In this document: positions 29,303 to 38,648 of the stretch, one piece after another
Layout: each line of letters starts with the position of its first letter
Numbering within the stretch: position 1 is the stretch's first letter
Assembly: GCF_021190915.1 (NCBI RefSeq)
Contig: NZ_JAIOAP010000003.1
Coordinates: 186,001-250,000 of the forward strand
DNA length: 64,000 bases
From: Cohnella silvisoli
Lineage (GTDB): Bacteria; Bacillota; Bacilli; Paenibacillales; Paenibacillaceae
Reading direction: 5' to 3'
The notes under the pieces: model-generated
Database searches by the model: none
Told to the model about the DNA's origin: nothing
What the model saw: only the letters and a program-made list of their open reading frames with translations
Position numbers and translations under genes: made by a program

Positions 29303-31081
29303 ATGTTTGCAAGCTTGAAAAACTGGTACTTGGAGATGCCGATCCGGTCGAAATTCCAGCTATGGTTCCTTCCGCTGCTCATCGTCACATCGGGAAGCAT
29401 TGGGTTTTTCTCCTATAAGACCGCTTCAGACCAGGTGCTGCAGAAAGTCGCCCAAGCGCAGGACAACATTTCCTCCCAGACGATCTCTCACCTCGACTAT
29501 TTGGCCAAGGACATCTACGACATTTACAATTATTTATCGCTTTCTTTGGAATTGCACGAGTTGCTGTCGCCCGAGCCTTCCTTTAATTCCGCAATCGTCG
29601 TCAACAATATGATCAATCGGCTGCTGAGCACGAGGCAATTTTTCCAATCGTTGCTCATCTTCTCGGAAGGGCATCAGACGATCAAGTTCAATAGCCTGAA
29701 CAACAACGAAATTATCAGTTTCGAGGAATACAAGAAAAGCAAGATCTACAAGGACACCGTGAACGCGGTCATCAAAGGAGCTTGGGGAGTAGAGGAAGGC
29801 CCGCTCAAGCTGTTCATCGGCGACCAAAGGCGCAAAGTGTTCTATAGCAAAGTTCTCGTGAATCCGGGCAATTTCGAGAAGGAAGGCCTTCTCGTCATCG
29901 GGATGACCGAGGCGGATTTCCGCCAATCGTTCGGCCGCGCCAAAGATAACGTGGAAATCGTCGTCGTAAACGGCGACGGGACGATCCTGTCGGATTCCGC
30001 GGGCAAGTGGAGCGGGAAATCGTTCTCGGACCTCCCTTATTACAATCATGATTCCATCGGCAATGTCGATTGGTCCGCCCATGACAACAAGTGGCTGATC
30101 TCGCACTCGTCATCCGAAGTGACGGGCTGGCACGTACTTGTCATACAGCCTCGAACGGAAGAATTAAGACAGTTGAATACGATTCGCTGGCTCACGTTCG
30201 GGTTCGTGCTGCTCATTCTGCTCATTAACGCTCCAATCAGCTGGACGATATCATGGTTGTTCTTGAAGCCGCTCAAGCGAATATTGAAATCGATGCGCGA
30301 AGTGCAGGCCGGCGACTTCAGCCAGCAAGTCGAGGTCACCCTGCGAGATGAAATCGGCCAGTTAGGCAAAGGCTATAATATTATGATCACGAAGATCAGA
30401 GAGCTCATCCAGGACGTATACGAATCCGAATTGTCCAAGAAGGAAGCGGAGCTCAGGCTGCTGCAATCGCAGATCAACCCTCATTTTCTATACAACACCT
30501 TAAACTCAATAGCTTGGATGTCCTACCGCGAAGGAGCGGAGAAAACCGCGGATATGATCCAGAAGCTGTCCGTCTTCTTCCGTTACAACCTTAGCCAAGG
30601 GGCCGATGTCATTACCCTCGAGAAGGAGCTGACGATCGTTGAGAATTATTTATATCTCAGCAACGTTCGATTCGCGGATAAGCTGACTTATTCCGTCGAG
30701 GTCGATGAGCATCTGTCGGATCTTCTGATTCCGAAGCTTATTCTGCAACCGCTAGTAGAGAACGCGGTCGTCCATGGCATCGAGCAGATCGAGGAGCAAG
30801 GCTTCGTCCACGTTACGGTACGGGATATTGAAGGCACGCTGCATATCGAGGTCACCGATAACGGCATTGGCATCGATCCCGAGACGCTCGACCGATTGCG
30901 CGCGGCCTTACGCTCGGAGAAGCGGTTCGTCTCTGCCGATGATACCGGCGGCTTCGCGCTCCTGAACGTACGAGATCGATTGCTTAATCATTTCGGAGAT
31001 AGGATAACGATCGAAATAACGAGCAAGCAAAGCGTCGGCACGACGGTTAAACTGATTATCCGCTTAGGCGAACCGGTGTAA
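29303..31081 (+). CDS. Sensor histidine kinase, YesM type (system 2)
   Basis: A 592-residue membrane kinase: TM1 about residues 17-37, an extracellular domain, TM2 about 295-318, HAMP, His_kinase with H394 in QINPHFLYNTLNS, and HATPase with LQPLVENAVVHGI and VTDNGIGIDP. GGGAGG is nine bases before ATG 29303. It is followed after 16 bases by its response regulator, which is broken by a stop codon. The neighbouring importer and arabinan-type enzymes suggest it senses a furanose oligosaccharide. Confidence 0.93.
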   Translation: MFASLKNWYLEMPIRSKFQLWFLPLLIVTSGSIGFFSYKTASDQVLQKVAQAQDNISSQTISHLDYLAKDIYDIYNYLSLSLELHELLSPEPSFNSAIVVNNMINRLLSTRQFFQSLLIFSEGHQTIKFNSLNNNEIISFEEYKKSKIYKDTVNAVIKGAWGVEEGPLKLFIGDQRRKVFYSKVLVNPGNFEKEGLLVIGMTEADFRQSFGRAKDNVEIVVVNGDGTILSDSAGKWSGKSFSDLPYYNHDSIGNVDWSAHDNKWLISHSSSEVTGWHVLVIQPRTEELRQLNTIRWLTFGFVLLILLINAPISWTISWLFLKPLKRILKSMREVQAGDFSQQVEVTLRDEIGQLGKGYNIMITKIRELIQDVYESELSKKEAELRLLQSQINPHFLYNTLNSIAWMSYREGAEKTADMIQKLSVFFRYNLSQGADVITLEKELTIVENYLYLSNVRFADKLTYSVEVDEHLSDLLIPKLILQPLVENAVVHGIEQIEEQGFVHVTVRDIEGTLHIEVTDNGIGIDPETLDRLRAALRSEKRFVSADDTGGFALLNVRDRLLNHFGDRITIEITSKQSVGTTVKLIIRLGEPV

Positions 31082-31097
31082 ACAAGGAGTAATGTCC

Positions 31098-32420
31098 ATG
31101 TATAAGCTGTTGATCGTGGAAGACGAGCCTTCTTTCCGCGAAGGCATTCTGACGATGATAGATTGGGAATCGGAAGGCATTCGCGTCATAGGCACCGCAT
31201 CGAACGGGCGCAAGGCTCTGGAGATGATGGATTCGGAGATGCCGGACATTCTGCTGACCGATATTCGGATGCCCCAGATGTCGGGATTGGAGTTAATCGA
31301 GGAAACGCAGAAACGCGAGATCGATTTAATTCCGGTGCTGCTGACGGGCTATAGCGAATTCGAGTACGCCCAGAAAGCATTGAAGCTAGGCGTATTCGAT
31401 TATATTCTCAAGCCCTGCAACCCTAAGCAGGTGCGCGAGGTCATCCTGAAGGTAAAGGACGAATTGGTTCGGAAAAGGAGCCAGGCGAGCCAAGTCAATC
31501 GGCTGGAGCGCCAATGGATGGCCAACGCAAGAACGATCAAGGAAGACAAGCTGACGAAATGGCTCAAGTCTGCGCCCCGCAACCCCGAAGAACGGATCGC
31601 GGAAATAGCGGAATACGGCATCCGGATTACGAATAAGCCGGCGATGGTTATCGTCTTCCGATTCGATTCCAAGGAATTGAACGCGCTTGCTTACGAGGAG
31701 AATGACCTTCACCTGATCCGATATGCCGCCTCCAACATTATGGAAGAAAGCATCGGGGACCGGTTCACCGGCCGGCATGAGCTATTGACGCTGGAGGATC
31801 AATTCATCTTGCTCGCCAACGTGCCTGGTGAGGCGATTCATTCAGACATTCAATACAGCCTTGAATCCGTGCAGCGCAATCTATCCGCATTCTTGAAAGT
31901 CAGCGTGAGCATCGGGGTTGGGTCCATGACTACCCTGCTGGAGCTGCATCGCTCCTACAAGGAGGCTCTGGGGGCGCTTTCGAGGCGGTTTTTCTACGGG
32001 GGGAGCGGACTGTTCGTCGCCACGGAGGCAACGGAAGAGCCTTCTATCGCGACGGAATCCTCCAAGTTCCAGCATGATTTCGCCGAATTGGAGCGACAAA
32101 TTCGCGGGTTTATCGCGGAAAGCAATTACGCCGATTTCGTCAGCGGGGTGGAGGAGTGGCTGGATAGCTTCAGGGAGCGAGGGTTGTCGATATCGCGAAT
32201 CCATTTGCATACGTACTCCCTCATAGACGGGCTGATCAAGGAAATCAGCTCAAGCCCGCAAGAGAACATGAAAGAAGCGATCGAACAATTCGAGTCCTAC
32301 GCGGGGCTTGTGCAGCGACTGGAAACGTTCGAGGAGCTGTCCACGATGATGACCGTCGTCATCCAGAAATTCGTCGAGCTTAAGAACGCCAAGAAACCCT
32401 TGCACAAGACGATTCATTAA
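31098..32420 (+). CDS. Response regulator, truncated by in-frame TAA (system 2)
   Basis: The receiver domain (LIVEDEPSF, phosphoacceptor D55 in ILLTDIRMPQ, LLTGYSEFEY, YILKP) and the variable linker are intact, but the frame stops at TAA 32418-32420 after 440 residues. The same frame continues directly after the stop with a full AraC-type DNA-binding domain to 32723. Without the stop the protein would be about 541 residues, the size of the other two regulators in this window (539 and 551). ATG 31098 is eight bases after AAGGAG. If the stop is real, this protein can be phosphorylated but not bind DNA, unless there is readthrough. Confidence 0.88.
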   Translation: MYKLLIVEDEPSFREGILTMIDWESEGIRVIGTASNGRKALEMMDSEMPDILLTDIRMPQMSGLELIEETQKREIDLIPVLLTGYSEFEYAQKALKLGVFDYILKPCNPKQVREVILKVKDELVRKRSQASQVNRLERQWMANARTIKEDKLTKWLKSAPRNPEERIAEIAEYGIRITNKPAMVIVFRFDSKELNALAYEENDLHLIRYAASNIMEESIGDRFTGRHELLTLEDQFILLANVPGEAIHSDIQYSLESVQRNLSAFLKVSVSIGVGSMTTLLELHRSYKEALGALSRRFFYGGSGLFVATEATEEPSIATESSKFQHDFAELERQIRGFIAESNYADFVSGVEEWLDSFRERGLSISRIHLHTYSLIDGLIKEISSSPQENMKEAIEQFESYAGLVQRLETFEELSTMMTVVIQKFVELKNAKKPLHKTIH

Positions 32421-32723
32421 GTTATCGAATTGATCAACGAGAAGTACGACACGAACTTAACGCTCAAATCGATCGCCGAAGAGGTGTTCATGTCGCCCTC
32501 CCATCTGTCTACGCTGTTCCGCCAAGAGATGGGCATTAATTTTCTGGACTACCTGCACCAGCACCGGATCGAAAAAGCCAAGCAATTGCTGAGGGAAAAT
32601 AACGAGAAGATTTATGCGGTTGCCCGTCAGGTTGGATATTATGATGAAGCGCATTTCGTTCGTTTCTTCAAGAAATGGACGGGGATGCTGCCTTCCCAAT
32701 ATAAAAAACAGAAAGGGTTCTAA
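32421..32723 (+). pseudogene. Detached AraC helix-turn-helix domain of the system 2 regulator
   Basis: Directly after the TAA the frame reads VIELINEKYDTNLTLKSIA, then MSPSHLSTLFRQEMG, RIEKAKQLLREN and FFKKWTGMLPSQYKK, a complete double helix-turn-helix. A TTG at 32430 could start it but I see no ribosome binding site. The domain is well preserved, so the stop is either recent, a sequencing error, or suppressed. Confidence 0.82.
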
Positions 32724-32783
32724 TAAACGTACAGCTTTACAGAAGAATGTCGGGTTATGCCTTGGAAACGCCTAATTTATACT
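32721..32783 (+). promoter_or_regulatory. Conserved activator-type promoter, copy B
   Basis: This is the partner of 21399-21461: TAATAAACGTACAG at 32721-32734, further matches through 32755, and TATACT at 32778-32783 as the -10, 57 bases after the motif start as in copy A. It lies directly before the importer 2 binding-protein gene and overlaps the stop codon of the regulator frame. Confidence 0.6.
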
Positions 32784-32831
32784 TAAAAATGTAGCACGAA
32801 TTCACAATACAATTAGGTGGAGGGGTTCGTT

Positions 32832-34223
32832 TTGAGAAAGCTTATTAGCATGTTGGCTATTATTATGGTTTGTGCCCTGGTTGTATCGGCTTGCGGAAAT
32901 TCGAACAAGAACTCGGGTTCGAGCAACGCGGGAACGAGCAGCGAATCCGCATCGGCTAGCCCGTCCCCATCGGCCAGCCCGTCCGGCGAGCCCGGCAAGC
33001 AAGTGGAATTCAAGTTTTTCAGCAATAACCCTGACCGTACAGGCGGACAAGGCCTTGCGGAGCAGAAGCTGATCGATCAGTACATGAGCGAGAACCCGAA
33101 CGTGAAGATCACGGTCGAAACGTTGTCTCCCGATCCGCAGTTCCAAGACAAACTCAAAATCTATAACGCTTCCGACAAGCTTCCGGACGTGACGATGATG
33201 TGGGGACAGAAGCGCTACCTCGAGCCATTGGTGAAAAATAACGCGTTGGTTGCGTTCACGAAGGAAGATTTCGCGGGCCAAGGCTTCATCGACGCCGCAT
33301 TCGACGCGTTCACGATGGACGGCAAAATCTACGGGATTCCGAAAAATACCGACTTCCTAGTTCTCTACGCGAACAAGAAGCTGCTAGCCGACAACGGCTT
33401 GGAGCTGCCGAAGACGGAAGCCGACCTGTTCAAAATCACGGAAAAGCTCAAAAGCGCGGGCATCGTTCCGATCGCGCTCGACGGAAGGGATTCTTGGCCG
33501 CTGGCCTTGCTATTCGACGCCGTCGTAGCTCGTAAATCCGGAGGATTCGATCTGTATCACAAGGCGATCGATCGCACGGGCTCGTTCAATAACCCGGACG
33601 TTATCGCTTCCGCGAAAAAGATCCAGGACATGGTGAAGTCCGGAATGTTCGGCGACGGATTCCTGAACTTGGATTATGGCGGAGCAAGAAACTTATTCGG
33701 TCAAGGTAAAGCCGCTATGTATCTGATGGGCGAGTGGGAAATGGGCATCTCTTCCGACGCCAACTTCCCTGAGGACGTGCGCAACAACTTCATAGCCATC
33801 CCTTGGCCGGCTTCCGATGACGGCAAAGGCAAAACGACGGACCTGCTCGCTTGGTTTGGCGGCGGTTACAGCGTGTCGGCTAAATCGGAGAACACGGCGG
33901 AAGCGAAGAAGTTCGCGATCTGGCTGTTCCAGAAGCAAAACTGGGCCAAAACGGTGTGGGAAAACGGCATTACGTTCCCTGCGCAAAACTATGACGAGTT
34001 CAAAACAGGCAAAGAAACGCAAGTACAAAACGATCTCACAAGCATTCTTAGCACATCAACCGTATTCAGCGGCGCGAACTCGCAGGATTTATTCTCCACT
34101 TCCACCGCGAAGAGTTACCTGGACGCGATTACCGAGATGATGGCTTCCAAGACGACGCCTGAGAAGTTCGCCGAGAAAATCGACGGCATAGCCGAGAAAT
34201 CGCACAAAGAAATGAACCCATAA
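32832..34223 (+). CDS. Sugar-binding lipoprotein (family 1, importer 2)
   Basis: A 463-residue family-1 binding protein with a lipobox VVSAC and a Ser/Pro-rich tether. The start is TTG 32832, preceded by AGGTGGAGGGG at 32815-32825. Motifs such as KLPDVTMMWGQKR, GIPKNTDFLVLYANKKLL and AAMYLMGEWEMG are typical. It delivers a sugar to the permeases at 34302 and 35183. The promoter motif just upstream links it to the two-component system before it. Confidence 0.93.
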   Translation: MRKLISMLAIIMVCALVVSACGNSNKNSGSSNAGTSSESASASPSPSASPSGEPGKQVEFKFFSNNPDRTGGQGLAEQKLIDQYMSENPNVKITVETLSPDPQFQDKLKIYNASDKLPDVTMMWGQKRYLEPLVKNNALVAFTKEDFAGQGFIDAAFDAFTMDGKIYGIPKNTDFLVLYANKKLLADNGLELPKTEADLFKITEKLKSAGIVPIALDGRDSWPLALLFDAVVARKSGGFDLYHKAIDRTGSFNNPDVIASAKKIQDMVKSGMFGDGFLNLDYGGARNLFGQGKAAMYLMGEWEMGISSDANFPEDVRNNFIAIPWPASDDGKGKTTDLLAWFGGGYSVSAKSENTAEAKKFAIWLFQKQNWAKTVWENGITFPAQNYDEFKTGKETQVQNDLTSILSTSTVFSGANSQDLFSTSTAKSYLDAITEMMASKTTPEKFAEKIDGIAEKSHKEMNP

Positions 34224-34236
34224 GACTATCGAGCAG

Positions 34237-34278
34237 AAAAATGGAGCAAAACGGGAAAGCGTGTTTTGCTCCATTTTT
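34237..34278 (+). terminator. Hairpin between binding-protein and permease genes (importer 2)
   Basis: A perfect 16-bp stem: 34237-34252 pairs with 34263-34278, with a 10-base loop. The 3' arm ends in five T, so it can act as a partial terminator that reduces permease expression relative to the binding protein. Confidence 0.8.
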
Positions 34279-34301
34279 CAAAACGAAACGGAATGGTGAG
34301 C

Positions 34302-35183
34302 ATGAACAAACTTTGGATGGAAAAACGGAATATCGCTCTGCTGATTGCTCCCGGGTTGGTGTTCATTCTCGGATTGATCTTATTGCCGACGGCCGTTGCC
34401 CTTTATTTAAGCTTTACGAACTACGACGGAGTCGATTACCATTCCGTCGGAATAAGCAATTACGCCGAAATCTTTTTCCATGATCCGATTTTCTGGAAAT
34501 CGCTTCGCAACGCCGTATTACTCGGGATCGCTTTTATCGCTTTGCAGCATCCTCTCGCTATCTTCATGGCGATTTTGACTACCTATACGGGCAAATGGGA
34601 ACGCCCATTGCGAATTATTATTTTCATCCCGTCGATCATCTCGACTTTCGTCACTTCGCAGATGTGGGTCAGTTTGCTGAACGTACAGTTCGGACTCTTA
34701 AATAGAATGCTAACGGCGGTCGGCCTCTCCTCATGGAAACAGGATTGGCTCGGTAACCCCGATATCGCGATATATTCGATTATTTTCGTCGCCATGTGGC
34801 AAGGCTTCGGTTATGCGTATTTGCTCTACTACGCAGGAATTAAAGGCATTCCGTCCGAGCTTTACGAAGCGGCAATCGTCGACGGGGCGAGCAAGTGGCG
34901 CTACAACAAAAGCATCGTGCTTCCGCTCTTGTCGCCTGTTATCCGCATAAACTTCGTGCTCGCGATCGTCTCAGGGTTCAAACAGATGGAAACGGTATTC
35001 CTGATGACGGGCGGCGGACCGGCCAACAGCACGCAGTTTCTGGGAACCTACTTGTATTCCAAGGCATTCCGCGACGGCATGTTCGGCTATGGGAACGCGA
35101 TTTCCATTCTGTTCATTATTTTCTGCCTCGTGGTGACTTTGATCATGAACCGCTTGCTCAAGAAAGACATAGGTGAATTCTGA
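34302..35183 (+). CDS. Sugar ABC transporter permease (importer 2, first)
   Basis: A 293-residue UgpA-like permease with six membrane segments and an EAA loop EAAIVDGASKWRYNKSIVLP. ATG 34302 follows GGTGAG; ATG 34293 is an in-frame alternative. Its TGA overlaps the start of the next permease by one base (TGATG). Confidence 0.92.
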   Translation: MNKLWMEKRNIALLIAPGLVFILGLILLPTAVALYLSFTNYDGVDYHSVGISNYAEIFFHDPIFWKSLRNAVLLGIAFIALQHPLAIFMAILTTYTGKWERPLRIIIFIPSIISTFVTSQMWVSLLNVQFGLLNRMLTAVGLSSWKQDWLGNPDIAIYSIIFVAMWQGFGYAYLLYYAGIKGIPSELYEAAIVDGASKWRYNKSIVLPLLSPVIRINFVLAIVSGFKQMETVFLMTGGGPANSTQFLGTYLYSKAFRDGMFGYGNAISILFIIFCLVVTLIMNRLLKKDIGEF

Positions 35184-36028
35184 TGGGAACAACAACGAAA
35201 CTCAGCGCGCGTTTATCTAGAATGGTCCTTTTCCTTGGGTTAGCGGTCGTCGTGATTTTGCAAATTTTCCCGCTCGTATGGATGATCAACTTCTCTCTCC
35301 TGAAGAGCGGCGATTTCTTCGGCGACGCCCTACTGAAGTGGCCCGATTCGTTCCAATGGGTGAACTACAAGAACGCTTTCACGCTTGGCCACGTACCCGC
35401 GTACTTGCTCAATAGCGCCATCGTCGCGGTTGTTGTCATCGTCGTTACTGTAATCGTATCGCTTATGTTAAGCTACGTCATCGCGCGGATCGATTGGAAA
35501 TGGAACGTTTATTTGTCGGGGTTGGTCATGGTGTGCTTGATCGTTCCGATCTATTCGACGCTGCTGCCGAATTTCTTCATCTTCAATAAAATCCATTTGA
35601 TCGACAACTATTTCTCGCTGATTTTGCCGAATATCGCATTTCTGATTCCGCTCAGCGTGTTCATCTTCATCGGCTTTCTTCAGACGACGCCGCGGGCGAT
35701 CGAGGAAGCGGCCGTTATTGACGGACTGAGCCTGATCGGAGTCGTTTTCCGGATCATTATGCCGATTTCGAAACCCGTGATCGCTTCCGTGGCCGTGCTT
35801 GCTTTCTTGAACACGTGGAACGAGTTCATTATGGCGATCACGTACATTAACTCGGACAAATACAAGACGCTTCCGTTCTCTCTTATCCAATTTACCGGTC
35901 AATACGCATCCAACTACGGAGCGCAATTCGCGGTCATGACCTTGATCGCCCTGCCTTCCGTCATTCTATACATGCTTTTCACCGACCAGATCACGAACAG
36001 CTTGACGGCGGGTGCCGTTAAAGGTTAA
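35183..36028 (+). CDS. Sugar ABC transporter permease (importer 2, second)
   Basis: A 281-residue UgpE-like permease with six membrane segments, EAA loop EEAAVIDGLSLIGVVFRIIM and the usual LTAGAVKG tail. It is translationally coupled to the first permease and completes the importer 2 channel. Confidence 0.92.
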   Translation: MGTTTKLSARLSRMVLFLGLAVVVILQIFPLVWMINFSLLKSGDFFGDALLKWPDSFQWVNYKNAFTLGHVPAYLLNSAIVAVVVIVVTVIVSLMLSYVIARIDWKWNVYLSGLVMVCLIVPIYSTLLPNFFIFNKIHLIDNYFSLILPNIAFLIPLSVFIFIGFLQTTPRAIEEAAVIDGLSLIGVVFRIIMPISKPVIASVAVLAFLNTWNEFIMAITYINSDKYKTLPFSLIQFTGQYASNYGAQFAVMTLIALPSVILYMLFTDQITNSLTAGAVKG

Positions 36029-36147
36029 GCCGGATGAGGCAAATATACGAGGCAGCGTGGAAAATTATCCTGCGTTGTCTCTTTAGCGTCGGCGTTCAAC
36101 GTTCCCGAAGTCCGCTAAAAAAGCGAAATATTTTTGATTCGGAGCCG

Positions 36148-36322
36148 TTGACAACAAAAAATAATAGCTATAATATGATTGTGTAATCGATTACACAATT
36201 GAAGCGTTAAACAAAGAGTACAGCAAGCTGTACGAATATTTAGACAGCGGTGGCAACGATATTATAAAAAGGTTGAAGGAAATCATATCAGGTTTATCAT
36301 GATCAATGTGCAATCGATTGCA
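36148..36322 (+). promoter_or_regulatory. Promoter and three dyad operators before the GH172 gene
   Basis: The 320-base gap 36029-36348 holds a promoter-like TTGACA (36148-36153) and TATAAT (36169-36174), with a short 15-base spacing. A perfect 16-bp palindrome GTGTAATCGATTACAC follows at 36181-36196; its inner 14 bases match the cre consensus at every position. A second dyad, GTACAGC-AA-GCTGTAC, is at 36218-36233, and a third, TGCAATCGATTGCA, at 36309-36322. Palindromes of this shape bind LacI-family proteins, either CcpA or a dedicated regulator such as the one at 46925. The first 120 bases of the gap show nothing clear. Confidence 0.65.
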
Positions 36323-36348
36323 GATTTCGACAAAAGGAGCTCTCGTAC

Positions 36349-37458
36349 ATGGACATTCAACAAAATCTATCCTCCTTAAGCCTTGCCAGATCGGGCAAAA
36401 GAAAACGGGAATCCAGTTACGACCGCACGGGGGGGAATAAAGACTTTTACACGATATTGCCAGGCGAGAACAAACAAATATGCCGAATTCAAGGCTCGGG
36501 AGCCATTACGCACATATGGATGACGATGGCAACGGACGGTCCTAGGGAAGAAGAGTTTTTACCTCGTAAAATCGTTATGAGAATGTACTGGGACAACGAA
36601 ACGGAACCAAGCGTGGAAGCGCCGATCGGGGATTTCTTCGGAATGGGCCACGGGCTGACGAAAAATTATACGTCTGCGGCGTTGATGATGAGCCCCGAAG
36701 ACGGCAAAGCCTTTAGTAGTTTTTTCCGTATGCCGTATGCAATCGATGCCAGAATTGAAATCGAAAGCGAAGCGGAAACGCCGATCAAATTTTATTTCTA
36801 TATCGATTACGAGGAGTACGACAAGCTGCCGGAAGGCGAGCTCCGGTTCCATGCCCAATGGCATAGGGAATGTCCTACGGAAGGCATATCCGAACAAGGG
36901 GTCGACAACGCTCACTACGAATTCGGCGGAAAGAACACGAGCGGAGAAGGGAATTACGTCATTCTGAACGCTGTGGGCAAAGGCCATTACATCGGTTGCA
37001 ATTTCAACGTTCATAACTTGCGCGAAACCCGCGAATGGAATTGGTACGGAGAAGGGGACGACATGATTTTCATCGATGGGGAATCGTGGCCGCCTACCTT
37101 GCATGGAACCGGCATGGAGGACTATTTCAATACCGCATGGTGCCCCCAGCAGGAAGTATGCACGCCTTACCACGGCATCATTATGGGCGGCGGTCCGAAT
37201 TGGAGCGGGAAAATCTCGACTTACCGTTACCATATTCTCGATCCCATCATGTTCGACAAGAGCATCAAAGTCACGATCGAGCATGGCCACAACAACCATA
37301 GGAGCGACGATGTTTCCTCGACGGCTTATTGGTACCAAGAGGAGCCGCATCAAGCGTTCGCTCCACTGCCGAAAGTCGAGCGGCGCTTGCCGCTTCCCGA
37401 CATCAAGCCATTCGATCAGGCTAGCTTAAACAAAATTTTCGGCCATTCGAACCCGTAA
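36349..37458 (+). CDS. GH172 (DUF2961) glycosidase
   Basis: A 369-residue protein with the DUF2961/GH172 signature. The two expected catalytic glutamates are E235 in WYGEGDDMIFIDGE and E257 in GTGMEDYFNTAW. Characterised GH172 enzymes are exo-alpha-D-arabinofuranosidases and alpha-D-fructofuranosidases or difructose anhydride synthases. No signal peptide is present, so this copy should act in the cytoplasm. AAAGGAG is ten bases before ATG 36349. The next gene encodes a DUF4185 lipoprotein, and the pairing of these two families is what suggests D-arabinan. Confidence 0.9.
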   Translation: MDIQQNLSSLSLARSGKRKRESSYDRTGGNKDFYTILPGENKQICRIQGSGAITHIWMTMATDGPREEEFLPRKIVMRMYWDNETEPSVEAPIGDFFGMGHGLTKNYTSAALMMSPEDGKAFSSFFRMPYAIDARIEIESEAETPIKFYFYIDYEEYDKLPEGELRFHAQWHRECPTEGISEQGVDNAHYEFGGKNTSGEGNYVILNAVGKGHYIGCNFNVHNLRETREWNWYGEGDDMIFIDGESWPPTLHGTGMEDYFNTAWCPQQEVCTPYHGIIMGGGPNWSGKISTYRYHILDPIMFDKSIKVTIEHGHNNHRSDDVSSTAYWYQEEPHQAFAPLPKVERRLPLPDIKPFDQASLNKIFGHSNP

Positions 37459-37490
37459 CCCATACCGGCAACAGGAGAGGGGGAAACTTT

Positions 37491-38612
37491 TTGAAAATCA
37501 AAATCGGAATTACGGCTGCTGCTCTTATCCTATTATTGACAGGGTGTACGGGCGGCGGGGCTAAAGTCAATCCGATGCTGGAAGCGAAGGGTAAGGAATT
37601 CGTCCTGAATGGTATAACGGGTCTTCAGCAGGTGGCGCAACTAACGGGGGCGGATTCCCCGAACAAGACGGACCGCTATACCGTGTACGGCACTGACCTT
37701 GGGTCTATGATCAACGCGGGCGACCGAACTTATTTCGTCTTCGGAGATACGTTCGGCGAACGTCCTCCGGATATGACCGGCGGCGGGGGCAGCTTCTGGC
37801 GCTCCAACACGATAGCATACTCGACCGACAAAGATCCGGCAAACGGCATTACCTTCGACGGAATGATAACGGACGAAATCGGCATCGCCAAGGAACTGAT
37901 TCCTTCCGCCAAGATCGATTATAACGAGATGACCACGATTCCGACGCACGGCTTGTACGCTAACGGGGCTTTGTATTTATACTACATGTCGGTTAATCAC
38001 TGGGGAGATCCCGGCAAATGGGACGCCAATTACGCGAGCGCGGCCAAATCTACGGACCAGGGACAGAACTGGACGAAGATGGACAACTTGAAATGGCCGG
38101 GGGACAGCAACTTCATTCAGGTAAGCCCTTTCAAAGTGGAAATCGACGACGAGAACTCGGAAATATATTTCTGGTGCATTCCTTCCGGACGTTACGGCGG
38201 CGTGCAATTGATGAAAGTAAGCGAGGCAAATGTGGAAAATATGGCCGAATATCGGTATTTCACGGGTTTAGACGATAAGGGGGCTCCGGTATGGGGTGCC
38301 GACATGACCAAAGCCAAGACGGTAGTGGAGGATTCGGTGGGTGAATTGTCCGTCGTATGGAATTCCTATCTGGAAAGATGGCTGTTGACTTATTTGAACG
38401 AAGGCAAAGGGGTTGTCATTCGCGAGGGGCTCACGCCTTGGGGGCCGTGGGGCGAGGCGATCGATCTAGTGAAGGCTGCGGACCATCCCGGCTTGTACGC
38501 CCCTTTCATGAACGACCGGTTTACGGGCGATGGCGGTAAAACCATCTACTTCACTCTGTCGTTGTGGGATCCCTATAACGTCTTTTGGTTCAGAGCTTCA
38601 TTGAATAAATGA
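37491..38612 (+). CDS. DUF4185 (GH183-like) lipoprotein, putative endo-D-arabinanase
   Basis: A 373-residue beta-propeller protein with a lipoprotein signal peptide (lipobox LLTGC). DUF4185 landmarks are clear: YFVFGDTFGE, FWRSNTIAYS, YYMSVNHWGDPGKWDANYA, SVGELSVVWNSYLERW, and LSLWDPYNVFWF. DUF4185 proteins that act on mycobacterial-type D-arabinan were classed as GH183 endo-D-arabinanases. Being membrane-anchored outside, it could cut polymer into oligosaccharides for importers 2 and 3. GGAGAGGGGG precedes the TTG/ATG region. Not every DUF4185 member has been tested, so the activity is an inference. Confidence 0.8.
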   Translation: MKIKIGITAAALILLLTGCTGGGAKVNPMLEAKGKEFVLNGITGLQQVAQLTGADSPNKTDRYTVYGTDLGSMINAGDRTYFVFGDTFGERPPDMTGGGGSFWRSNTIAYSTDKDPANGITFDGMITDEIGIAKELIPSAKIDYNEMTTIPTHGLYANGALYLYYMSVNHWGDPGKWDANYASAAKSTDQGQNWTKMDNLKWPGDSNFIQVSPFKVEIDDENSEIYFWCIPSGRYGGVQLMKVSEANVENMAEYRYFTGLDDKGAPVWGADMTKAKTVVEDSVGELSVVWNSYLERWLLTYLNEGKGVVIREGLTPWGPWGEAIDLVKAADHPGLYAPFMNDRFTGDGGKTIYFTLSLWDPYNVFWFRASLNK

Positions 38613-38648
38613 AAGCGGATTCAAATCGTGAAAACCATTCATTCGGTT

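Noticed and set aside
36181..36196. Definite CcpA cre site
   Set aside because: The match to consensus is complete, but LacI-family operators share this pattern and a LacI-type gene is nearby, so the binding protein is left open.
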